A stretch of DNA of 64,000 bases from NCBI GenBank assembly GCA_017546125.1, contig JAFYXO010000027.1, positions 19,270 to 83,269 on the forward strand, written 5' to 3'. The notes under the pieces are model-generated. The model had not been told where the DNA came from. It did no database searches and worked only from the letters and a program-made list of their open reading frames with translations. Shown here piece after piece: positions 24,652 to 35,293 of this stretch. Both the position numbers and the translations under genes were made by a program. Origin of the DNA: Bacteroidales bacterium (GTDB lineage: Bacteria; Bacteroidota; Bacteroidia; Bacteroidales; UBA932). Numbering within the stretch: the stretch's first letter is position 1; every line of letters starts with the position of its first letter.

Positions 24652-27243
24652 ATGAAAAGGATAGTTTCTTTTTTACTTGCATCGTTGATCGCCACAACAT
24701 TGATGGCACAAACAAGCAACAGTTTCAAATGGCTACGTAATGTAGACGAACAAACAGTACGTCCTTACAGCGAAGGTCTCTCTGCCTTTTTTGAAAATGG
24801 CAAATGGGGATTTTTGAATCTTGATGGAAAAGTGGCAATCAAACCTGAGTTTGATGAAGTTACAGACTTTGAAAAGGGTTTGAGTATTGTCAAGAAAGAT
24901 GGAAAATATGGCGCAATCAACACCAATGGCGGACATATATTCCCTATCACATTTGACAAATTGACCAAATTCAATGGCGGCATCGCATTGGCAGAAGAGA
25001 ATGGATTGAAATACTATCTTTACTCAAACGGCAAGAGACAGCCATTGTCAAACAAATACACATTCTATCCTTATAGCGAGGGTTTTGCCAGAATCAAAAG
25101 TACAAAAAACGGCAAATGGGGTTATATTGACAGTGATGGCATCATCGTTATCAACCCTACCTATACATACGCATCAGATTTTCATGGTGGGTTTGCAATC
25201 GTATCAAAAGGTGAAGAGAAATTCCTGATCACAGCCAAAGGTTCTAAGAAAAATACCACATTCCCTGTAGACACCACCCTATCCCTTAACTCTGACGGAG
25301 TTGGTTTCTTCCAGGACAGAACCAAGAAATACGTATTTGTGGACAAATACCTTGTTCCAAGTAAGATGACATACGTTATGAAGCACGATTTCTCTGAAGG
25401 TTATGCACTAACCAAAGATCTCAGAGGCAAACTTGCTTTTATCGACAATACCGGTGCAATAAGACTTGATCTTTCATCTTATGATGATGCAGGTGACTTC
25501 TCTGAAGGGAAAGCATGGGTTATGAAAAATGGCAAATACGGCTACATCAATACACGTGGCTCACTTGTCATTGATACCATCTTCACCTACGCTTCCAATT
25601 TCAAGGATGGTCAGGCATATGTCGCTTCCGGCTCAAGACAAGGTATCGTAAAGATGGCCGGCAAGAATGAGAAATTTCCACAATTGGCCATCAATAACAT
25701 CAGACTGGTAGAGACAAATGACAACGGAAAAGTGGACGTTGACGAGAACTTTACCATCGAAATGGAGGTATCAAACCCTGGTGATGATATCCTTAATGGC
25801 GCAAAAATAACCCTTGGCGGTGATGCCGAGCAGTCAAGCTGGTTCTCTTATGAGAGCATCTCCACCGATCTTGGAAATATCCCTGCAGGTGACAGCAGAC
25901 TGGTTACATTCACTGGAAAATCAAATACAGAACTTCAGACAGAAGATATTCTTCTCTCACTAAAAGGTGAGGCGAGCAACCTTTTCACCTCTGTACAAAC
26001 CCCATTCACATTTGCTGCAGCAGGTATCAACGCTTGTAAACCAGTTATCGAGTCTTACTGGGCACACAACACTGACCACACCCCTATCAGACCTGGAAAA
26101 GAGGCTACCCTTATGATTACAGTGAAGAATGAGGGTCAGGATGCAGCCAAAGATGTAACCATCTCACTCCAATGGCCTGACAATATTGAGTTTAAGGAGA
26201 GTGTACTAAAGATACCTTTCATCAAACCATCAGAGACCAAAACAATCTCGACATTGTTTACAGTGAAGAGTGACTCCCTAAATGCAAATGCCAATACAGA
26301 TTTCTCAGTGGTGGCTCATATCGATGAGTTTACACACAAGAGAAAAGATGTGAAATATTTCTCATTTGCATCTGGAAAACTCAACTCACAAATCAACCTT
26401 CTTACAGGTGCAGGTGCTATGGTTCAAATGGCTATGGCCCAAAACAACACACAGCAAAAGGTTGTTAAAGAGTCTGAACTTGTAATTGGCCTTAACCAAG
26501 TGACTATGAAGTCTGAAAACCGATTTGCACTTGTAATCGGTAATGAAGACTACAATGGCGGAAAACGTGATGCATCTTATCAGCCAAACGTAGAGTTTGC
26601 AGAGCAGGATGCTACCACATTTGCAAGATTTGCTGAAGATATGATGGGTGTACCAAGCCAGAACATCATCCTTTTGAAAAATGCGACATACGCTCAAATG
26701 AAACAGAACCTGAGCAAGATCGAACGTGTAGCCAAACAAAATCCGGGACAGGTAGAACTTATCGTTTACTATGCAGGTCACGGTCAGGTGGATGGCGACT
26801 CGAAAGAGAGCTACCTTATCCCTGTCGATGTGAGCATCACAGCACCTACTGCAGGTATCAAACTTGAAGAGTTCTACAGCACACTGAGCAGCTGCAACGC
26901 CAAGAGAACCATCGTATTCCTGGATGCTTGTTACAGTGGTGTAGGTCGTGGTATCATCATCAGAGCTAAAGAGACCCCTGTAAAAGGCAATCTTGTCGTT
27001 ATGACTGCAACCTCATCTTCACAAAGATCTATGCCTTACCACGACAAGAGCCATGGTCTGTTTACATACTTCCTATTGAAAACCATGAAGGATCACAATG
27101 GTGACATCAGCATCGGAGACCTTTACAATGAGGTTTCTGCTACTGTTAAAACCAAATCGATCTGGATTAACAACATGGAACAAACCCCAGAACTTATCAA
27201 TGGTCCTGACATCGCTTCAGGATGGAAAGAGTGGAAATTTTAA
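24652..27243 (+). CDS. secreted WG-repeat / CARDB / caspase-family protein
   Basis: 863 aa with a signal peptide (MKRIVSFLLASLIATTLMAQ). Residues about 30-340 are WG-type repeats (ENGKWGFLNLDGK, KDGKYGAINTNGG, KNGKWGYIDSDG, KNGKYGYINTRGS). Residues about 350-590 hold two CARDB-like Ig domains (VSNPGDDILNGAKITL; VKNEGQDAAKDVTISL). The C-terminal domain (about 625-863) is a clan CD C14 caspase fold: FALVIGNEDYN opening strand, catalytic His710 in YYAGHG and Cys760 in LDACYSG. Both catalytic residues are intact, so protease activity, probably periplasmic or at the surface, is plausible. It lies 2 bp after the LPP20/DUF4384 gene and 14 bp before the barrel gene. Its target is unknown. Confidence 0.85.
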   Translation: MKRIVSFLLASLIATTLMAQTSNSFKWLRNVDEQTVRPYSEGLSAFFENGKWGFLNLDGKVAIKPEFDEVTDFEKGLSIVKKDGKYGAINTNGGHIFPITFDKLTKFNGGIALAEENGLKYYLYSNGKRQPLSNKYTFYPYSEGFARIKSTKNGKWGYIDSDGIIVINPTYTYASDFHGGFAIVSKGEEKFLITAKGSKKNTTFPVDTTLSLNSDGVGFFQDRTKKYVFVDKYLVPSKMTYVMKHDFSEGYALTKDLRGKLAFIDNTGAIRLDLSSYDDAGDFSEGKAWVMKNGKYGYINTRGSLVIDTIFTYASNFKDGQAYVASGSRQGIVKMAGKNEKFPQLAINNIRLVETNDNGKVDVDENFTIEMEVSNPGDDILNGAKITLGGDAEQSSWFSYESISTDLGNIPAGDSRLVTFTGKSNTELQTEDILLSLKGEASNLFTSVQTPFTFAAAGINACKPVIESYWAHNTDHTPIRPGKEATLMITVKNEGQDAAKDVTISLQWPDNIEFKESVLKIPFIKPSETKTISTLFTVKSDSLNANANTDFSVVAHIDEFTHKRKDVKYFSFASGKLNSQINLLTGAGAMVQMAMAQNNTQQKVVKESELVIGLNQVTMKSENRFALVIGNEDYNGGKRDASYQPNVEFAEQDATTFARFAEDMMGVPSQNIILLKNATYAQMKQNLSKIERVAKQNPGQVELIVYYAGHGQVDGDSKESYLIPVDVSITAPTAGIKLEEFYSTLSSCNAKRTIVFLDACYSGVGRGIIIRAKETPVKGNLVVMTATSSSQRSMPYHDKSHGLFTYFLLKTMKDHNGDISIGDLYNEVSATVKTKSIWINNMEQTPELINGPDIASGWKEWKF

Positions 27244-27257
27244 TTTGAAACATCACT

Positions 27258-27884
27258 ATGATTAAAAAAGCCTCGATAGCCTTACTTGTTACCATATTTT
27301 TGACATTGGTTGGTACATACAAGGCATCTGCACAGTTGGTCAAAGTATCTGTCGGCGTCAATGGAGGAGCACTCATGACACAAATGGCGACAGACCCTGC
27401 ACCATCAACACCTATGTACATCAGCGGATACGGTGGAGCCTTTCTATCCGCACATATAGGAAAAGCCCTAACTGTTCGCGCAGCGGCCAACTACGCTATG
27501 CAAGGTGGCCAATACGAAGTTAACGGAACAAGTGTCACAGTAGATCAGTCCTACATACAGATACCTATGACACTGTTGCTTAACGCCGGCAGCTTCCTCT
27601 CATTTGAGGTGGGCCTAGTGCAGAACATCCTTATGGGTTCCAAATATGTAGAGAAAGGTGAGACAGAGTATATCGTTCAACCCGACCCCGGTGCATTGAA
27701 ATACAATTTCGGTGCAGTGGGTGGCGTCTGCTTCAACTTTGGAAAAGTCGTATTCCTGAATTTGAGATATTGCTACGGCTTGAGCAACTCTTATGTAATT
27801 CATGGAAAAGGCTTCCCTGTAAGTACGATATCGGCTGGTCTGGGCTTTAACATTTATACATCTAAGAAATCAGCATTCAGATAA
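27258..27884 (+). CDS. small outer-membrane beta-barrel protein
   Basis: 208 aa with a signal peptide ending KASA. The rest consists of alternating amphipathic strands rich in Gly, Tyr and aromatic residues (VSVGVNGGALM, GYGGAFLSAHIGKALTVRAAANYAMQGG, YNFGAVGGVCFNFGKVVFLNLRYCYG, ISAGLGFNIYT), typical of 8-stranded PorT/OmpX-like barrels of Bacteroidetes. It could anchor or translocate the operon's secreted proteins, but nothing in the sequence proves this. It sits 14 bp after the caspase gene and 14 bp before the first large lipoprotein. Confidence 0.75.
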   Translation: MIKKASIALLVTIFLTLVGTYKASAQLVKVSVGVNGGALMTQMATDPAPSTPMYISGYGGAFLSAHIGKALTVRAAANYAMQGGQYEVNGTSVTVDQSYIQIPMTLLLNAGSFLSFEVGLVQNILMGSKYVEKGETEYIVQPDPGALKYNFGAVGGVCFNFGKVVFLNLRYCYGLSNSYVIHGKGFPVSTISAGLGFNIYTSKKSAFR

Positions 27885-27898
27885 TAGAACATACGATT

Positions 27899-30800
27899 AT
27901 GAAGAGAGCATTAAAAGTAACCTTACTAGCAATAACTACCTTTGTAACAATTGCTTCTATATCAGGATGCAAAGTAGACGAAGGAGGCATTTATGGTGCA
28001 TTCCCATATATGAATGTACCATTTCAAGACACACTGATCTCAAAAGTACACCAGACTGTAACTATCCCCCTCGAGAGCAATAGAACGCTGAGTGCCAATG
28101 TCACTGATGCTCTATGGCTGAAAGCGAGAGTGGAGGGTACAAACCTTATCCTTGTGGCAGAGCCCAACGATCTGGAGACAAACAGAACAGCCACTGTAGA
28201 GATCAGCACTATAAACTCTACCATCAAGGCCACTATTATTGTGACCCAGGATGCATCAGGAGAACTTACCATAAAAGGCGACCTTATTCTAAAAACTGTC
28301 GATGATATAGAGACAAACACATATACCAAAACCACAGAGAGCCTCATAATTGGTGACGTTATCTCCATATATGCCGCTACAGCAGACGCTGTCAAACCTG
28401 CTGCTACAAATGGAGATGTAACATTCCCTTTCGGCGGCTACAGATATCTTACAGTCGCGCCATCCAATATCTCCAACAAAGAGATATCACTATTGGATGA
28501 GCAGATTCACATGATAGGCCAAGGGACAATGGCACTGGCAAACACAAAGGTGACCAGATTCCCTTACAATATCATACGCAATAATGATGTAACAGGTGCA
28601 TATGTGGTAGCATGCGAATTGTCATCACTTCCCACAGCTGATTCACTCAGCGCTCTTACTGCACTCACAGATCTTGATCTAACTAAAAATCATATCGAGA
28701 ATATAACTCCTCTAGCTGGACTTAGCGGGCTCAAATCCCTTAACATCTCAAGCAATAAAGTGGAAGATATCTCTGCTTTGGCAGATCTTCAGAACCTCCA
28801 GAATCTGGTGCTTGACAATAACGATATCACAGATATTGAGCCTATTGCCAAGCTTCCAAATATAGGCAACCTGTCTCTTAAGGGACTTCCTATCCTCCCT
28901 ACCCAGTACGACATCCTCAGAGAATCACTTCCTGCTGAATGTATCGTGGATACTACCGGAATACGTGAAGAAGATTCACCTCTTGTCAATATCGGACTAC
29001 CTTCAGAGACCAGCCACAGCGAGAGTTCATTTACAGTGAGTGCCAAGCTCAAAAAGTTCGATGAAGGAATTGTAAATAATCCTGGATTCTATTGGGGCAG
29101 TTCGAAGAAACTTGCTCAGATGGAGTTTATTTCTGCCACATATTCAGAATCAGACAGCACCATATCTGCGGAGATATCAAATGTGGATACTCAAAACAAC
29201 GTATATTTCTTCAGAGGATACGCTGAAAACAATGCCGGCAAGTCATTCAGCGATATCAACAGATTTGGTGATATTGTCAATGTCGGCAACTATAAAATCA
29301 ACAACAACGAAGAGTTTGAAGAGTTCTATAACGCTACAATAACCCAGATTGAAGGATCACTGATTATAGGATACGGAATCTTAGGGGGAAACGGTGAAAT
29401 CATTGATGTACCTGTAGGAGACACTGTCTACAAATTCGGCAGATCAGATGATATAACATCCCTCCAGCAAATGAGCAATGTAAGCCGCATTAAAGATGGC
29501 CTATATGTGATATTGACCCCTATAACCTCAGTGAATGAGATATCCAAGATAGAGGAACTCACCACACTTTGGCTGGAAGGTAATAAAATCAACAATATCC
29601 CTGAATTGTCCAACATTTCCGGGCTCAGGACTATCAATATAGCGAGAAACAACATCTCGGATATAAAACCACTTCTCAAACTTACCGAACTTGACACCTT
29701 ATATCTTGGTAATGAGAAATACATTTATGATGAGACCAACAGAATCGGTGTGCTTACAGGTCTGGAGAAACTCACAAACCTCAAATACCTGGATCTAAGC
29801 GGTCTTCCTCTCCACAACTGGCAGGTAAAGAACCTTAGAGATGAGATGCCCGGCTGTAATATAGTCTTTACTCCCGGCAACAGAACCCCATTCCTCCCTG
29901 TTGTCAGATCTGAGAGCGCGAGTATCTCGGGTTCTAACGTAACAATAAAAGGTTACCTTGAAAACAAAGGTGAAGGACAAGTGCTCGAGTACGGTTTCTA
30001 CTGGGGTAAAGATCTTGAAAACCTCACCAGAGCGGTGGCCGGTAACGGAGATATCTCAAATGGAACCACATTCTCATGCGGACTTGAAATACCGGATGAA
30101 GACAGGTATTTCTATATACCTTACGTAGTAAACACATACGGAGAGGTGAAAGGGATGAACAGTCTTGAAGAATTTGATTATAAGGAGTTCACCCTAAGCT
30201 ACACTAACCTGAGCGAAAGGGGTACATCAAACTCATATATAGTATCCAATGCCGGCAGATATACATTCAAGGCAAATGTAATAGGTAACGGCAGCGCAGG
30301 TATTATCGATACTGCCAACTTCCACACCACAGATGTAAACATCTACCCTACCAATGCAGGCCTTGTATGGCAGACATCTGATGATATTATTCAGGATATT
30401 GTATTCCTAAGCGAATCTCAGGAAATCCTGATCACCACCAGCGGCAAAGAGGGTAATGCACTTGTTGCTGCTATCGATGGCAATAACAATATCCTCTGGA
30501 GCTGGCATATCTGGTGTACCGACAAACCTGTAGACCACAAATATATCAACTACAATGGACAGAGATTCACTGTTCAGGACCGTAACCTCGGTGCCACAAG
30601 AGCTGACAGAGGGACTGGTAATGAGTGGATAGAATCGACAGGGCTGTTCTTCCAATGGGGTAGAAAAGATCCGATAAATTCTAACCAATACAACACTACC
30701 CAATCAAAACTCACTATCGAAGAGACTGTCCTTTATCCTACCATATTCCCTATACACATGGAGTGGATGGCAAATAGGAATAAATACTTATGGACAAGAA

Positions 30801-31573
30801 AAGTTAAAACCATCTATGACCCATGTCCTGTAGGTTACAAGGTAGCAAATAGAGACGTATGGACAGGCTTCTCTACTACTGGTATGAGTACCTCCAGCCA
30901 CTCGGAAATAAACATTAAAGGGACCTGGGATAACGGATTCTACTTTATCTATGATGGCACAAACACTGCCTGGTATCCTGCTGCATATAACATGGGGTAT
31001 TCTGAAAACTCGGGTAGAGTCTGGTATAGCGATGGTGACTATGAGTATGCATTCAATAATGGCTGGGATGAAGGAAATGACTGGACCTGCCCACCACTGA
31101 TGGAATACTACTATAATACAGATATTGATGCAAGTGTACGTTTTGATTACTGCTGGTCACATACCGGCTCACCTTCTTATGTCCGATGTATGCTTGATGG
31201 CAATTTCGTTGACGCACGACTTCCTGAGGTAGTATCTGATGAAGTGGTTGTAATCAACAGCAACTCCGCTAAAGCTGTCGGATATGTGAACTCACACGGA
31301 GAGTCAGAAACAACAGCCCGTGGATTTGTATGGGGCAAACAAGAGTACCCAACAATTACTGCCGACAGACACATCGAAGTTCCTGCAGGTGATGAAGGCT
31401 TTATGGGCCGCTTTGAAGCTGTAATAGAAGGTCTCCAACCAGGAACCACCTACTACGTAAGGCCATATGCTACCAGCTCACTTGGTACAGCATACGGAAA
31501 ACCTATGAAGATAAAAACCAAAGATGGCGGTAGCAGTGAGGATATCGGACGTGATGATAATTTTGAATGGTAA
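27899..31573 (+). CDS. large surface lipoprotein: BACON-like, two LRR blocks, FISUMP module
   Basis: 1224 aa. Lipobox SISGC (C24). Residues about 35-120 resemble a BACON domain (TVTIPLESNRTL ... TATVEISTINSTIKATIIVTQD). Two leucine-rich blocks of the SDS22/internalin type follow (about 250-335: LTDLDLTKNHIENITPLAGL; about 547-655: LTTLWLEGNKINNI). Each is followed by a fibronectin-like domain. A FISUMP-type module (residues 771-1098) has ILWSWHIW, DRNLGATRADRG, QWGRKDP and YDPCPVGYKV. A C-terminal fibronectin-like domain (TTYYVRPYATSSLGTAYG) and an acidic tail ending FEW complete it. It is probably a surface adhesin or ligand-binding lipoprotein; the ligand is unknown. Confidence 0.75.
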   Translation: MKRALKVTLLAITTFVTIASISGCKVDEGGIYGAFPYMNVPFQDTLISKVHQTVTIPLESNRTLSANVTDALWLKARVEGTNLILVAEPNDLETNRTATVEISTINSTIKATIIVTQDASGELTIKGDLILKTVDDIETNTYTKTTESLIIGDVISIYAATADAVKPAATNGDVTFPFGGYRYLTVAPSNISNKEISLLDEQIHMIGQGTMALANTKVTRFPYNIIRNNDVTGAYVVACELSSLPTADSLSALTALTDLDLTKNHIENITPLAGLSGLKSLNISSNKVEDISALADLQNLQNLVLDNNDITDIEPIAKLPNIGNLSLKGLPILPTQYDILRESLPAECIVDTTGIREEDSPLVNIGLPSETSHSESSFTVSAKLKKFDEGIVNNPGFYWGSSKKLAQMEFISATYSESDSTISAEISNVDTQNNVYFFRGYAENNAGKSFSDINRFGDIVNVGNYKINNNEEFEEFYNATITQIEGSLIIGYGILGGNGEIIDVPVGDTVYKFGRSDDITSLQQMSNVSRIKDGLYVILTPITSVNEISKIEELTTLWLEGNKINNIPELSNISGLRTINIARNNISDIKPLLKLTELDTLYLGNEKYIYDETNRIGVLTGLEKLTNLKYLDLSGLPLHNWQVKNLRDEMPGCNIVFTPGNRTPFLPVVRSESASISGSNVTIKGYLENKGEGQVLEYGFYWGKDLENLTRAVAGNGDISNGTTFSCGLEIPDEDRYFYIPYVVNTYGEVKGMNSLEEFDYKEFTLSYTNLSERGTSNSYIVSNAGRYTFKANVIGNGSAGIIDTANFHTTDVNIYPTNAGLVWQTSDDIIQDIVFLSESQEILITTSGKEGNALVAAIDGNNNILWSWHIWCTDKPVDHKYINYNGQRFTVQDRNLGATRADRGTGNEWIESTGLFFQWGRKDPINSNQYNTTQSKLTIEETVLYPTIFPIHMEWMANRNKYLWTRKVKTIYDPCPVGYKVANRDVWTGFSTTGMSTSSHSEINIKGTWDNGFYFIYDGTNTAWYPAAYNMGYSENSGRVWYSDGDYEYAFNNGWDEGNDWTCPPLMEYYYNTDIDASVRFDYCWSHTGSPSYVRCMLDGNFVDARLPEVVSDEVVVINSNSAKAVGYVNSHGESETTARGFVWGKQEYPTITADRHIEVPAGDEGFMGRFEAVIEGLQPGTTYYVRPYATSSLGTAYGKPMKIKTKDGGSSEDIGRDDNFEW

Positions 31574-31576
31574 AAT

Positions 31577-31584
31577 GGGAGGAG
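31577..31584 (+). promoter_or_regulatory. ribosome binding site deciding the lipoprotein start
   Basis: GGGAGGAG 8 nt before the ATG at 31593. The same leader (ATGGGAGGAGATAAGA-[T/C]-TATGAAAA) recurs before 35294 with GGGAGGAG at 35278-35285, so the intergenic sequence was duplicated along with the gene. Confidence 0.75.
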
Positions 31585-31592
31585 ATAAGATT

Positions 31593-34500
31593 ATGAAAAA
31601 GCTATATTTTTATTCGATAATTTCAGTGGTAATCCTCTCACTAATAGGATGTACCCAGAGGGAGGATGTCAAAATCCCCAACCCTACAGTCAAAATGGTC
31701 CTCACGGCCGCTACTGAGGGCGATGAAACCAAAGCTCTTATGGGTGAGATCAATGATGACGACTCCAGAAGTGTACTTTGGGAGCCTGGTGATTCGATAA
31801 GGGTAATGTTAGGCGAAGGTGACAATAGTAACTATTTGGACACAGCTCTGTTCGTAAACATAACCGCTGAGAACAGCAAAATCGCCACTTTTGAAGGGGA
31901 GATTACAAATAACTACCGACACCAACTATTTGCCAGCTATCCATACTCCATGATGGTCAATAAGTTTACAAATGAATACTGGAATGGAACAAACTGGATA
32001 TATGACAGATATTTTACTATCCGTCTGTCTCAAACTCAAATTTACAGGGAAAACAACTTTGCCAAAGAATCTTTCCCTATGTTGGCATACCAAGAGTTGC
32101 TAATTCAAAATGGGTATCAACTTAACGATCCGCTTGAGTTCAAAAATCTTTGTGGAGTATTGGCACTCAATATAGTAGGAGACATCACAGTGAGGTCTAT
32201 CACTATGACAGCAAAGGACTCTACAGGAAGACAAGTGGCTTTATCTGGTTTAGGCCAAATAAAAAGAGATAGTGACAGTTTGTTTACTGCACTGACAATG
32301 TTCCCTGTTAGAGCTGATGAATATACTACTATGGCTATGGCAGAGGGGATCTCAACAGTCACCTTGGAGTGTCCGGATGTGGAGCTTGACCCCGACATCC
32401 CTACCCCATTCCATATCGTCCTTCCTCCCGCTACATATAGCTCATTCACTCTGACTATTGCCACCACAGATGGAAGAATCATGTTGGTAAATGTAGATAA
32501 AGAGCTTGTCATCAACCGATCAAAAGCCAAACACACTACACCTCTAACATATGTTGAGACTGTAGCTGTAGACCTTAGCAACAGAGGTACATCCAACTGT
32601 TATATAGTACCTGAAGCAGGAGTATATAAATTTAGAGCTGATGTCATCGGTAACGGAAATCATGGAATCATTGGTGGAGCCAATTTCCACACATCTGACC
32701 CATCCATATCACCCGAAATAGTAAAAATTCTATGGAACGACAATAGTGCTGTTTCAGGGGTGGGGCTGAACACTGATGAAGGTTATATATCATTCACCTC
32801 TACCGGAAACAAAGGAAATGCACTGATCGCAGCAATGGATGCAGACAGCACCATCCTTTGGAGCTGGCATATCTGGTGTACTGACAAACCAAAAGAGCAC
32901 ACTTATGTAAACTACGAGGATGAATCATTTATAGTTCTCGACAGGAATATCGGAGCTACACGCGCCGACAGAGGTACAGGTGAAGAGTGGAGAGAATCTG
33001 TAGGTCTTCACTACCAGTGGGGCAGAAAAGATCCGTTTACCTCTTCAAACCTCAACAGATCGGATAATACATTTACCATCGAAAAATCTATCAAGTACCC
33101 AACATATCTTGGTCCATGGAGATGGCTTGATGAAAATGCGAATGGTTACTATATGAATTATAGCCAGTTGTGGAGTGACTCTCTAAAAACCATATACGAT
33201 CCATGTCCTGTGGGGTATAAAGTGGCACCAAGAGCTATATGGACAGGATTTTCAAAGAAGGGATTATCATCTGAATGTAAAGAAATAGATGACTATAATG
33301 TATCAGGATCTTTTGATAACGGATGGAATTTCAAATATGACGGAACAAACACTGCCTGGTACCCAGCTACATCCAACGATGGATTTTCTATAAATCCTTC
33401 CGGAAATGTAGGTAAATACTGGTCATCAACAAGTTATAGCACAAACGAAGCTTATAATCTATATTTCCATTACGGCGACGAATTCAGCCATAACATGACT
33501 AACTATAGCGAATCCTCAGGTTATATCAAAGCTGTCCGCTGCTCTGTAGACGAAGGCTTCATCGACAGGAGTCTCCCAACCATCACCATTGACAAGATTG
33601 ATGGTATAGGCTATGAGTCTGCTAGGGTTACAGCTACAGTATCGGTACCTAATGGTGTATCAGAAGTCACTGGTTCCGGCCTGGTATGGTCTACTTTACA
33701 TAATCCTACAATAGAGTCTTCACATAATGTAGCAATTGATACTCTTGATGGAGAATTCTCATACGACATTATCGGTCTTGACGACTTCACCACATACTAT
33801 GTAAGGGCATACGCAACCAACGCCAATGGCACCCAATATAGTGAGGAGAAGTCATTCACCACCAACTACAATGGACCTATCATCAACCTCAGTGAGTCCG
33901 GTACAGCAAACTGCTATATAGTACCACCTACAGCTGACCACTACTCTATTGACTTGTCTGTGATAGGTAATGGTTCCAAGGGTATTATTGATACCGCAAA
34001 CTTCCATACAGCAGATGTCTCCCTTGACCCGGCAAATGTGAAGATAATATGGGCCATAAAGTACGACAACTACTACGGCACATCAAGCACCTCTGAACTT
34101 CTCTCATTCAGAGAGTTCAATCAAGAGAAAAAGACATATCACTTCGTACCTACAGGTGAAGAGGGGAATATTCTCCTGGCTGCTGTTAATGAAAATGACG
34201 AGATTATATGGAGCTGGCACCTTTGGATCACCGACGAACCTAAGGAACATAACTATATAAATCACGAGGGCAAGATATATACCGTAATGGACCGTAACAT
34301 CGGCGCCACCCGTGCAGACAGAGGGTCAGGAGAGCAATGGAGAGAGTCATCCGGATTCGTATATCAGTGGGGTAGAAAAGATCCATTCCACGATGGTATT
34401 GAGCAAACTTCCAACACTCCATTTTTGATATATGAGAGTATATTGTATCCTACTTACATATCAGCCTCGTGGGATTGGGTATACCACGAAGATCCTGTAG

Positions 34501-35273
34501 ACAGGAAATACTTGTGGAGTTCAAAAACCAAGACCATATATGACCCTTGTCCTGTAGGATATAAAGTGGCTCCTAAAGACACATGGACAGGATTTACCAC
34601 TACAGGTGAGGGTGCCCAAAAGAAGATCTACATAAACATGTCTGGCAATTGGGATAAAGGTTACAACTTCAAATATGACGGGACCAACACAGCATGGTAT
34701 CCAAATACAATGTACGCCTATTGGACTCCTTGGTGGCAAGAAAATAGTGGTGGCCTCTGGAGTGGCGATTCAGATACCTGGGATAATAGGGCTCACTATA
34801 TGGACTATTACTACAATAACGATATGGAACTGTCTGTAAATATATCTAGTAACCTAAATTCCGATATCGGCTACGGAAGAGCAGTCCGCTGCGTTATCGA
34901 CTCAGACCACCACGACGTCGCATTCCCTTACGTGAGCACACTTTCTGTTGACAACATCACATCCAACTCTGCAGACGCAAGCGCGACATTGGTATCTGAG
35001 GGTATCGACTCCGTAACTGAAAGAGGCTTTGTATATGGCAAACAGGAGAATCCAACCATAGCCAACACCAAAGTCACAGTCGATACAGAGGGTTCTATGA
35101 TTGGTAATTATAATACTACTATCACAGCTCTTGAGCCTGGTACTACTTATTATATCAGAGCATACGCTACTAATGGTCACGGCACATCATACGGCAAATC
35201 CATTATGATCCGAACCAAAGATGGTGGCAGCAGTGAAAAATACGATCGTGATGAAGAGGATTATGAATGGTAA
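31593..35273 (+). CDS. large lipoprotein: fimbrillin-like domain plus two FISUMP modules
   Basis: 1226 aa from the ATG at 31593, preferred over a frame-open start at 31524 because it follows a GGGAGGAG site and begins a lipoprotein signal (MKKLYFYSIISVVILSLIGC, C20). Residues about 25-325 resemble fimbrillin family proteins (DETKALMGEI ... SVLWEPGDSIRVML). FISUMP modules occupy residues 328-652 and 766-1102, each followed by a fibronectin-like domain (FTTYYVRAYATN; TTYYIRAYATNGHGTSYG). The acidic tail ends EEDYEW. It is probably surface-exposed. It is a paralogue of the next two genes and arose by tandem duplication. Confidence 0.75.
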   Translation: MKKLYFYSIISVVILSLIGCTQREDVKIPNPTVKMVLTAATEGDETKALMGEINDDDSRSVLWEPGDSIRVMLGEGDNSNYLDTALFVNITAENSKIATFEGEITNNYRHQLFASYPYSMMVNKFTNEYWNGTNWIYDRYFTIRLSQTQIYRENNFAKESFPMLAYQELLIQNGYQLNDPLEFKNLCGVLALNIVGDITVRSITMTAKDSTGRQVALSGLGQIKRDSDSLFTALTMFPVRADEYTTMAMAEGISTVTLECPDVELDPDIPTPFHIVLPPATYSSFTLTIATTDGRIMLVNVDKELVINRSKAKHTTPLTYVETVAVDLSNRGTSNCYIVPEAGVYKFRADVIGNGNHGIIGGANFHTSDPSISPEIVKILWNDNSAVSGVGLNTDEGYISFTSTGNKGNALIAAMDADSTILWSWHIWCTDKPKEHTYVNYEDESFIVLDRNIGATRADRGTGEEWRESVGLHYQWGRKDPFTSSNLNRSDNTFTIEKSIKYPTYLGPWRWLDENANGYYMNYSQLWSDSLKTIYDPCPVGYKVAPRAIWTGFSKKGLSSECKEIDDYNVSGSFDNGWNFKYDGTNTAWYPATSNDGFSINPSGNVGKYWSSTSYSTNEAYNLYFHYGDEFSHNMTNYSESSGYIKAVRCSVDEGFIDRSLPTITIDKIDGIGYESARVTATVSVPNGVSEVTGSGLVWSTLHNPTIESSHNVAIDTLDGEFSYDIIGLDDFTTYYVRAYATNANGTQYSEEKSFTTNYNGPIINLSESGTANCYIVPPTADHYSIDLSVIGNGSKGIIDTANFHTADVSLDPANVKIIWAIKYDNYYGTSSTSELLSFREFNQEKKTYHFVPTGEEGNILLAAVNENDEIIWSWHLWITDEPKEHNYINHEGKIYTVMDRNIGATRADRGSGEQWRESSGFVYQWGRKDPFHDGIEQTSNTPFLIYESILYPTYISASWDWVYHEDPVDRKYLWSSKTKTIYDPCPVGYKVAPKDTWTGFTTTGEGAQKKIYINMSGNWDKGYNFKYDGTNTAWYPNTMYAYWTPWWQENSGGLWSGDSDTWDNRAHYMDYYYNNDMELSVNISSNLNSDIGYGRAVRCVIDSDHHDVAFPYVSTLSVDNITSNSADASATLVSEGIDSVTERGFVYGKQENPTIANTKVTVDTEGSMIGNYNTTITALEPGTTYYIRAYATNGHGTSYGKSIMIRTKDGGSSEKYDRDEEDYEW

Positions 35274-35293
35274 AAATGGGAGGAGATAAGACT

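Noticed and set aside
24652..27243. CRISPR-associated or CBASS-type caspase defence effector
   Set aside because: The protein has a signal peptide and neighbours are envelope proteins; no cyclase, Cas or nuclease gene lies nearby.
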